NCBI RefSeq assembly: GCF_008831285.2
Contig: NC_045144.1
Coordinates: 15,921,858-15,985,857 of the forward strand
Direction: 5' to 3'
Origin: Nymphaea colorata
Taxonomy: Eukaryota > Streptophyta > Magnoliopsida > Nymphaeales > Nymphaeaceae
Length of the DNA stretch: 64,000 nt
The position numbers were made by a program, and so were the translations under genes. Shown here piece after piece: positions 57,021 to 64,000 of this stretch. The notes below the pieces were generated by a model. It did not search any database, was not told where the DNA came from, and worked only from the letters and a program-made list of their open reading frames with translations. Each line of letters starts with the position of its first letter. Position 1 is the first letter of the stretch.

Positions 57021-60000
57021 ATGGCGTCTGGAAAGACAGAGGGTTCATCAGCTCCAGCCATCCGAAGGGATCCTTATGAGGTTTTAAATGTCTCAAGGGA
57101 TTCATCAGATCAGGAGATCAAGTCTGCTTACAGAAAATTAGCTCTCAAGTGCGTTATTTGAATATCGGAATTTCTTGATTCAAATTTATTGGTCCTTTTA
57201 AATGCATCGTGTGTGTGTGTGTCTGACCTGATTTTGGAGATTATTCCCATTTTCTTCTAAATTGGTAACTCCAATATTTGATAGCATTGTTTTTTTTTTG
57301 TATTGATTTTGATGCAATATTGTGATTCTTCATCTAATCATCTTCTGAAGTTAACTGATAGAAGTATACTTGTTTCTATATCGAATTACCTTTTTGACGC
57401 ATACCTTGTTGATTTTATGGTTATGGTGGGGTGGTTGGAAATTTTCAACTTCATTAGATAAACTTGGGGGCTCCATAGTCTAATATTGTGTTACTTTCGT
57501 AAGCTATCTGTAAGTTTTTCTACTCCTTTGCTTTTGACCACCTGTGACCATGGGAAAAATTGTTATGCCCTTGACTGGTTGTCTCTGATTCTAAATAAAA
57601 CACATAATGAACGTTTAATGCATCACATTCTTGTCCTTAAACACTAAACCATGTGTTTGTGTGAACCACATTAAAACATGCGGAACTAGTAGATTCTAGC
57701 GTTTAATTTATTAAAGGCTGGAATTTGGATGTGAGTGTGCAACCCTTTCTCTGTTTTTATCCGTGCTTGGGGAATTTGGATTCTTGCCTTGCTGCATAAA
57801 TTCGCGGAACATGGTGGCAATGGATTGCTGCTCAACAAGGAAGGCAAGGAAGGCTTGCATTCCCACATCAATATCCAGATGTTGTCTCTCCATCGTTTGT
57901 AGCATGCAATTCACCCTTCAAGAATTTCCTCTATACGAGCTCTGTGGGCTTGAATGGCCACCATGGTGTCCCTCACTTTTGCCCGGTTGCCCATGCTTTG
58001 ATACCAATGTTAGTGCTAGCTAACAGAAACTCACACTTACACTCTAACTCGTGCACACCAAGGCCGTGGAAGCCCCGCTTCCAAGGTAATGCTGTATTTT
58101 CTTTGATGATTAGGGTTTAATCCCTGCAGTATATATATGTCATATACTGGGGGTAGGGTTTATTAGAAGTTATGGATGGGTCTGCCGATGCATACAGTGA
58201 CCCTAATCCCTTTTGTACTATACTTGTAACAGAGGACCACACTAATAGGAACTCAAAAGACCCGAGCTGAGATCCAACTGATATGGATCTGATGCTAACA
58301 CCCAAACCCTTTTTGTACTTGTGCATTTGATGTATCAAGAAATAAATTGGTTCTTCAATTCCTTGATTCCAGCATAAAGCTAAAGGTGGGGAAGTCCATC
58401 TGATCGAGTTTCCACTGCTACTATGGGAAGATTATAGGGTATACTTCAGTGTTGTAAAGGTGTATCATATCGTGTATCAGTCGGACCGACCAGTACACCG
58501 TATCGTAATGTACATACATGTACGGTAACGTATGGTAAAATTACTTTTTTAATTACAAAAAAAATCTAAAAAAATAAAGAAAAAATCAGGAAAAATGGAA
58601 ACAAAGTCAGAAAATCAAGAAAAATGTAGTTCATAAAGAAATCACGTATAAATGATCACCAATTCATCACAGTGATCACACAGGTCATCTCAACCATCAT
58701 TCATCACAAATACACACAATTATCATCAATCAATGTGTTAAATTGTTAATTTAATCATCATTTTCAACATCTTCATCTTCGTTTTCGTCTTCGTCTTCGT
58801 TTCATCTTCCTTCTCATTGTCTTCAAGAATTGTTCCAATGCCTTTAAATGGAATATCAATATCCACATTCCATGGCTCTCCTTCAACAAACTCGTCAAGT
58901 CCTTCAAGGTTGTTAAAAAAATCAAGATCATCCTCATCAAGCACGGGTTCTTCTTCAGGTTCAACCCAAGAATGCAATACATCTAAAAGATCTAGGTTGA
59001 TAGGATTAAATTGAGTATGATGTTGCCTTCCTGTTGATGTTCCATCTAATAATTGCCTAGAAAATTTAACAAGAGAAAAAGTTAACCAATTGGTAAAAAC
59101 TTAAAATGCATAACAAATATATTTAAGTTACCTTTCTTTCAACTTCATATTGTATTTGACAAAAACAAGATCATTCAGCGGTTTATGTTCCAGTTTATTT
59201 CTTTTCTTGGTGTGAATTTGTTCAAATACACTTCAATTTCTTTCACATCCAGTAACACTGCATGTTTGCCTGAGGATTCTTATTACCAACTTCTTGAGAT
59301 ATGGCCGTTCGAGCACAAACCTATCTCATCACATATCTGAACAACAAAATGAAAAGTAACGCTATGAAAGAGTAAATAAAACACCAAATAAATTTAAGTA
59401 ACAAACAAAAACTCAAAAAGCTGCTAATAATAACATAGAGTTCATGTTTCTAATACTTGGATGCAGGGATGTCATGTGTCGAACTGTGGTATCTCTACCC
59501 ATGATACCAAAACATGTATCGTACTTGCAGATCTTTGAATGGATAGCACCTCGTTCCGTATGGTCACTGACTAATACATCAATGCAGTCCAATATGTCAT
59601 ACTTGACCTCTTTATCCTTTTTAAAAGTGGGAAGATATCTAATAGAAGGATTTAGGTAGGAGGCTGCTGTATGAAGTGGACGATGAAGTTGTCCAAGCCA
59701 CCTTTGATATATAATCTTCCATATAAGCATATACAATTTCTTTTTTTCCCTTCAGATTACCTCTAATGCTCTCCTTTGCTCTAAAATGTTGAAAGCCCTC
59801 TTTCTTCAAGCAAGAATCAAGCTCCCAACATTCCCAGAGCAATACCTTAGGCTCAAATCGAGGGTTTCTTCCTCAAATGACTGATTTTTTGCAGAAACCA
59901 GCGAAATCTCTCCCTCTCATAGCTTGTAGAGAAGTTTAGAGAGAGGGAGGGAGAGCACGGTTTTAACAACAGGCGCAAAAGGGTGTCTCGGGCCCCCTTT

Positions 60001-61118
60001 TTTAAAAAATGACATGTATTGTACGATATGGGGTACAAATACACCCCAATGTATCGTAAGATTCTCACGATACACACACGTATCACATATATTCAAGCAT
60101 GGATATGTGTGTGCCTAGACATGCTTGTGTATGTTCCTACTTTGCAGTGTGCTGTGTTTTCTTCTCTGGATCATTCTCATGCTCACAGTGATTGTGGCAT
60201 TTATGTCTGGGTGTATTGCATTTTCACAGGAGAAAGTTTTGATAGATTATCATATATGACTTTCTCTAACACTTTCCTTCCTCTTTAGTTATCTTACATT
60301 GTATATTGAGTTTGTTGGCAGCAAATCCCTGGCTCTTTTGCAATATTACATACTAACTGATTAAACCTGGTTCTGGATTCACTTGTTCTTTTGTTTGTTC
60401 TGTTTTGCTTTTCCATTGCTAGTGCAGCTTAGCAAAATGATTTGTAGCAGCAACAAAAAATCTATGAGTTTGCGACTTTCTAGAATTACCCTTTTCAAAG
60501 AATATTAATGATAATATGCAAAACGCCTTTCTGAGATCCTGACAATATCTTTTCTGGCTTGAGGGCAGGTACCATCCTGATAAAAATGGAAGCAATCCTG
60601 AAGCCGCAGAGCTTTTCAAAGAGGTTGCTTATTCATATGGCATTTTATCTGATCCAGAGAAAAGAAGGCAGTATGATAACGCAGGCTTTGAGGTGACTAA
60701 CTGCTTTTTCAGTCGTTACTACTAACCATTTTGGAACCAACATATTGGATTTTGTAGCTGGATTACTCGGAAATGAAATATGAAAACTTATCTGCACAAG
60801 GTTTCAGATACATTTTTAAATGAAACCACAGTATATTATTCAATTTATTTGTTATTGGTGATCTCGTGCTAAACTCTGCTGTATGCCCAAATGCAGGTCT
60901 AGGCTGTTGGCTGGGAGTATAGGCATCTAGGTAGAGTGCGATAGCTGGCCCTATAGAAAATAAGTACATTTATGTACTATTTACCCCTAAATATATTTTT
61001 TTACTTATGAGTTTTCTGTTATGTTTCTTTATGACAAAAATATTGACGTGCACTCATAAGAGCTATGTTACATGGGTGTGGAACAATTTCTAAGAACTTG
61101 GGAGCCAGGACACAATTT

Positions 61119-61174
<56 letters not shown>

Positions 61175-63025
61175 TATGTGTGTCACTGTGTGTGTGTGTG
61201 TGTTATATTAAGCAGGCCTGGGCATCGGGCTGGCCCGGCCCAACACCCAAAGCTCGAGCTTAGGCCTGGCTCGACACCCGAAACCCGAGCTTGGGCCCAG
61301 CCCAGTTACAATAAAAAAATATTTTTTAAAATATAAAATATAATTTTTAATATAAAATATATTTTTAATAATATATATCATTATTAGAATAAAAATAATA
61401 TTAAAAAATATATGAGGCCCCGTCGAGCCACCTGGGCTGGCCCGGTACGTTATCGGGCCGGCCTGAGCTGGTTTTTTCGGCCCGATTGGGCCAGGTACTG
61501 ATGCCTAGCCCTAGTATCAAGCAAAAAAAAACAATATATTTATTGTTTTTATTCATAAAATATAAACTGATAAGTAATTACTGAAAATGTGTTGCCATGT
61601 CCAAGTTGTGTCCAGCAATCGATGAGTCCCCCTACTGTGCTTTTATCCAGAACTTAGAAAGACTCGCCGAATTTTACTCGCTAAGTCTCAGCTGAGTCAA
61701 CACTTTTGACTCGCCCAAATTTGGTGACAGATGTTATCTTTGCTGCTTGTTTTTGTTGAGTTGTTTTTTTTTTCTTTTTTCATTGATATATTGATATTCG
61801 ATACTTGATTATGTTAAGGTATGCCACTATTGAGTAGCTTCATTGTCCAGTTTCATATTATTACATAAGTAAACATAGCTTGGTAATGAGTTTATGTGAT
61901 GTTAATTTCATTGTAAATTGTAAAGTGATCAAGTGACTTTACAGCCTTTTTATGTTTAAACTTTAAATGACGTTATATATTGCATTTTCTAAAGACAATA
62001 GTTAACAATACCTGGCATGAAGTCACGAGTTGAGTCCCAAATCACTAGGTTTTGAAACATTGCCTTAACCCTTGCCCAGCCATGTTGACATGGGTAAGGC
62101 ACCTATTTTGCTCTGTGCATGTGACATGGTGTAAAAGATTTTAAGTTATGAAGAAACATGAAAATAGAAATTGTACACTTACAAATTACAATGTATACAA
62201 AAGGAGGATTTTTGAAATAAAGGAAACTTATCATGATATTATCACAATTACATTGTCATATTAATTTTCTGTTGATAAATGGTATAATTGCTTGGCTTGG
62301 AACTAGCAATAATACTTAACATTTTCAAAACGGGTGCTACATGCAAAATACAATTGATATTTACTAATGTAGATAATTAGATATGTTTAATTTTATCACC
62401 TAGTTTAGTTAAGATGTAGAATTCATTGTCCATATTTTCCATTGGACTCTACATCTGTTCTGGACTTGAATTACACCCTGATCTTTTCCATATTTTACTC
62501 CACTTCTATTTTATTTCTTATGCAGTGTTTCTCTTTTGTGATATTAATTGAGATGTCCTTGGTTCTGCCAGGCAATAGATGCTGAGGGCATGGACATGGA
62601 GATTGACTTATCCAACTTAGGAACTGTAAATACAATGTTTGCAGCATTATTCAGGTAAACCTTATTTTCTTGGTTGGATCTTTTCACTTGTTCTTTGGAC
62701 AGTTTTATTGAAGATAACATTATTATCAGCAAGTTGGGAGTGCCTATCAAGACCACAGTTTCTGCTTCTGTCCTTGAGGAAGCACTGAATGGAACTGTAA
62801 CTATTAGACCTCTTCAAGTTGGAAGTTCCAGTAGCAGCAAGGTGAGTATCGGACTGAGTTTGTAAAGTTATGCAATCATGTACTCTTAAGCAACTAATTT
62901 GCAGATGGTTTCTGAGGTAGGTAGAGAAACAACAAGCTCACTTTTACAGTGTGACGATAAGTGATCAACAAGCTCAAGCTGGAATTGTGATTAGAGTAGT
63001 CTCATCTTCCCAAAGCAAGTTCAAG
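57021..63025 (+). CDS. ARG1: ARG1/ARL-type DnaJ (J-domain) protein, 5' part
   Basis: Coding exons 57021-57148, 60569-60692, 62572-62654, 62730-62841 and 62921-63025 join in phase to 184 residues; the gene continues beyond the window. All introns are GT-AG. The J domain spans about residues 17-84 ([24 protein letters not shown] at 45-47, [15 protein letters not shown]). Then come the family-specific segments [40 protein letters not shown] and [19 protein letters not shown], as in Arabidopsis ARG1 (DnaJ 15) and its ARL paralogues, nearer ARG1. That protein is about 410 residues, so roughly 45% is here; the coiled-coil C terminus is missing. It is a peripheral membrane co-chaperone of the vesicle and endomembrane system needed for root and hypocotyl gravitropism. 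The start ATG at 57021 lies 14 bp after an acceptor. Introns 1 (3.4 kb) and 2 (1.9 kb) contain transposons but the splice sites are intact. Confidence 0.93.
57700..58300 (-). mobile_element. Truncated LTR retroelement in ARG1 intron 1, probably Ty3-gypsy
   Basis: The LTR is 58008-58300 (293 bp; starts TGTTAGTGCTAGC, ends GATCTGATGCTAACA). Inside it lies a primer-binding site at 57995-58006 (minus strand TGGTATCAAAGC). The next 300 bp on the minus strand read as a leader and gag start ([20 protein letters not shown] followed by frame changes), a pattern common upstream of gypsy gag. The rest is deleted. The element is antisense to the gene. Confidence 0.75.
58008..58300 (-). repeat. 5' LTR (293 bp) of the truncated retroelement
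   Basis: TG...CA ends with the inverted repeat TGTTAG.../...CTAACA, adjacent to the primer-binding site. The partner LTR is absent. Confidence 0.75.
58445..60090 (-). mobile_element. Decayed hAT transposon in ARG1 intron 1
   Basis: Both ends are rich in GTATCGTA/TACGATAC phrases in opposite orientation (left near 58460-58530, right near 60010-60090), and the left begins near CAGTGTTGTAAAGGTG, a common hAT terminus type. The interior carries minus-strand hAT transposase pieces. Exact right end and target duplication were not found. Confidence 0.65.
58738..59736 (-). pseudogene. hAT transposase C-terminal remnant (DUF659/BED group)
   Basis: On the minus strand, in N-to-C order: [20 protein letters not shown] and YLNPSIRY (59736-59600), [14 protein letters not shown], then near 59300-59150 the dimerisation block [10 protein letters not shown], a TGA stop where the family has tryptophan, [16 protein letters not shown] and [10 protein letters not shown]. 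The acidic tail [20 protein letters not shown] follows at 58977-58738. The N-terminal zinc finger and first catalytic region are missing. It is inactive. Confidence 0.75.
61119..61204. repeat. Compound microsatellite (CT)n(TA)n(TG)n
   Basis: A CT run (61119-61138), then TA (to about 61168), then TG (61188-61202), immediately left of the MITE target site in ARG1 intron 2. Confidence 0.93.
61213..61513. mobile_element. hAT MITE (301 bp) with GC-rich ends, in ARG1 intron 2
   Basis: Left end CAGGCCTGGGCATCGGGC, complement of right end TAGGGCTAGGCATCAG. The flanking octamers ATATTAAG (61205-61212) and GTATCAAG (61514-61521) match at 6 of 8. The GC-rich outer parts with CCCGGCCC and GGGCCGGCC surround an AT-rich core. 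The left terminus shares CAGGCCTGGGCA.CGGGC with both ends of the 5.36-kb hAT at 75-5430, so it is a likely non-autonomous relative. Confidence 0.75.
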
Positions 63026-64000
63026 GTTAGACTTTTTAAACAAACTCATTGTCAGATACTCAGATTCATAGTTAGTCTAAAACGATATGTTTGATAGAAT
63101 AGTATAAGTGCTTACATTTTTGCCTACTGGTTGGTAAAAACATGATCTCTTTTACTTGTGCTCAGACTTGCCAAATGGTTGTCTTGTCTGAGCTGATCCG
63201 ACCTAGGTATGGGTGTTGCGGAACTGCAACATGAAATTTACTTGTTTGAAGCATTGTTCTGATGTGCTTGATGGCTTTCTATTTATACTTTTTATCCATT
63301 GGACTTGGATTCTACTTGAGTCTGGCGTCTTCTAAAGTGTTTGGGCATGACCTCACATTTTCTTTTTTCACACGATCAGACTCTGTTTATGACTCTATGT
63401 TGAAAGTCAAATTTATCTTTTTATATTTCTCTTTCACTCTTTATATATGTGGATTTCAGAAATATGTCTGGATGGCACACCATTTTCTTCTTGATACTGT
63501 ATAGATGGATTAATGCCCAAAAGCATAGGAAAAGAAAAACACATTTGAGTGTATAACTTGTTTACAAGTCAAGACCATTAAAAATCTGATCTACACATCA
63601 AAATTATGTGCTGGCCTTTTGGCATGTAAATCACATCTATGTGGAAAGTTGCACACAGTGCCGACTTGTATATATATATATATATGTATATACTATCTCG
63701 ACGGTCCACTCCCCTTTCAAACAACTTCTCAAATTTTTGTTTCACAGAAAGAGCAGAAAACGATTGTCTCTGACAGTTTATCTGAGTTGTTCTCCTCCTT
63801 GCATTCAAACAAAGGGTGAAATTTGTCTATGATCATAATGTCATTCTGAAGTGTTAAAAGGTAAATTAGAGTACAAAGGATGTGGATCGGTTTGGAATTA
63901 GTGTGGCAAATGGGTTTGACCAAATCAAGAGCTGTCGATGGGTCTTTGCTTTAGTTTAATGTCTGCTTTTCTGCATGGCCATATTGGCTTTCTTTTTCCC
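63026..64000 (+). other. ARG1 intron 5, running off the window
   Basis: Starts at the donor AAG|GTTAGA. No segment matching the next expected family exon (LLYFEQ...) is seen, so the intron extends past 64000. Contains a short (TA)n run near 63669-63690. Confidence 0.6.

Overview
The window is nuclear DNA of a flowering plant. The evidence is GT-AG introns in two plant gene families, and a dense load of Ty1-copia, Ty3-gypsy-like, hAT, PIF/Harbinger, CACTA, LINE and SINE sequence. I cannot resolve the species. Only two ordinary host genes can be read with confidence: a complete four-exon 2-oxoglutarate/Fe(II) dioxygenase of the SRG1-like group (11394-18261, +) and the 5' half of an ARG1-type DnaJ chaperone (57021 to beyond the right edge, +).

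Region by region. 1-7030: three nested insertions. A minus-strand LTR retroelement, whose 5' LTR and primer-binding site end at 7030, is interrupted by a solo LTR (5930-6540, 5-bp target duplication) and by a 5.36-kb hAT transposon (75-5430, 8-bp target duplication) with a full-length transposase reading frame. 7031-11393: a probable orphan terminal exon (7175-7330), one CACTA terminus ending at 8638, and the upstream region of the dioxygenase. 11394-18261: the dioxygenase, with a 4.4-kb first intron holding hAT-type MITEs, a SINE and a second copy of the gene's upstream region. 19031-25000: an old plus-strand copia element inserted into a minus-strand LINE and itself carrying a SINE.

25739-36937: a minus-strand copia element (5-bp TSD CCTCT) split by a 5.76-kb PIF/Harbinger-type element (26968-32726, TSD TAA). 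That element carries a captured PPR gene fragment and was itself hit by a retroelement now reduced to a 3.3-kb solo LTR (27288-30606, TSD CTAAA). 36943-43358: eroded copies of the dioxygenase locus (an upstream region near 38.2 kb, and upstream region plus first exon near 40.7-41.3 kb), a U6 snRNA pseudogene and a hAT MITE. 43358-50513: a younger minus-strand copia element (TSD GATTT, LTRs about 2.7% apart) inserted in a small inverted-repeat element.

50514-64000: intergenic DNA, then the ARG1-type gene. It has a probable 5'-UTR exon near 53.6-53.96 kb and five coding exons before the window ends. Intron 1 contains a truncated Ty3-gypsy-like fragment and a decayed hAT transposase; intron 2 contains a 301-bp hAT MITE whose left terminus matches that of the 5.36-kb hAT at the other end of the window.

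The layout is of a sparse gene landscape, with a dioxygenase cluster being broken up by transposons. No cooperating gene system (operon, defence island, biosynthetic cluster) is visible. The insertion history is well supported because several elements keep target-site duplications, and it gives a relative order of events.
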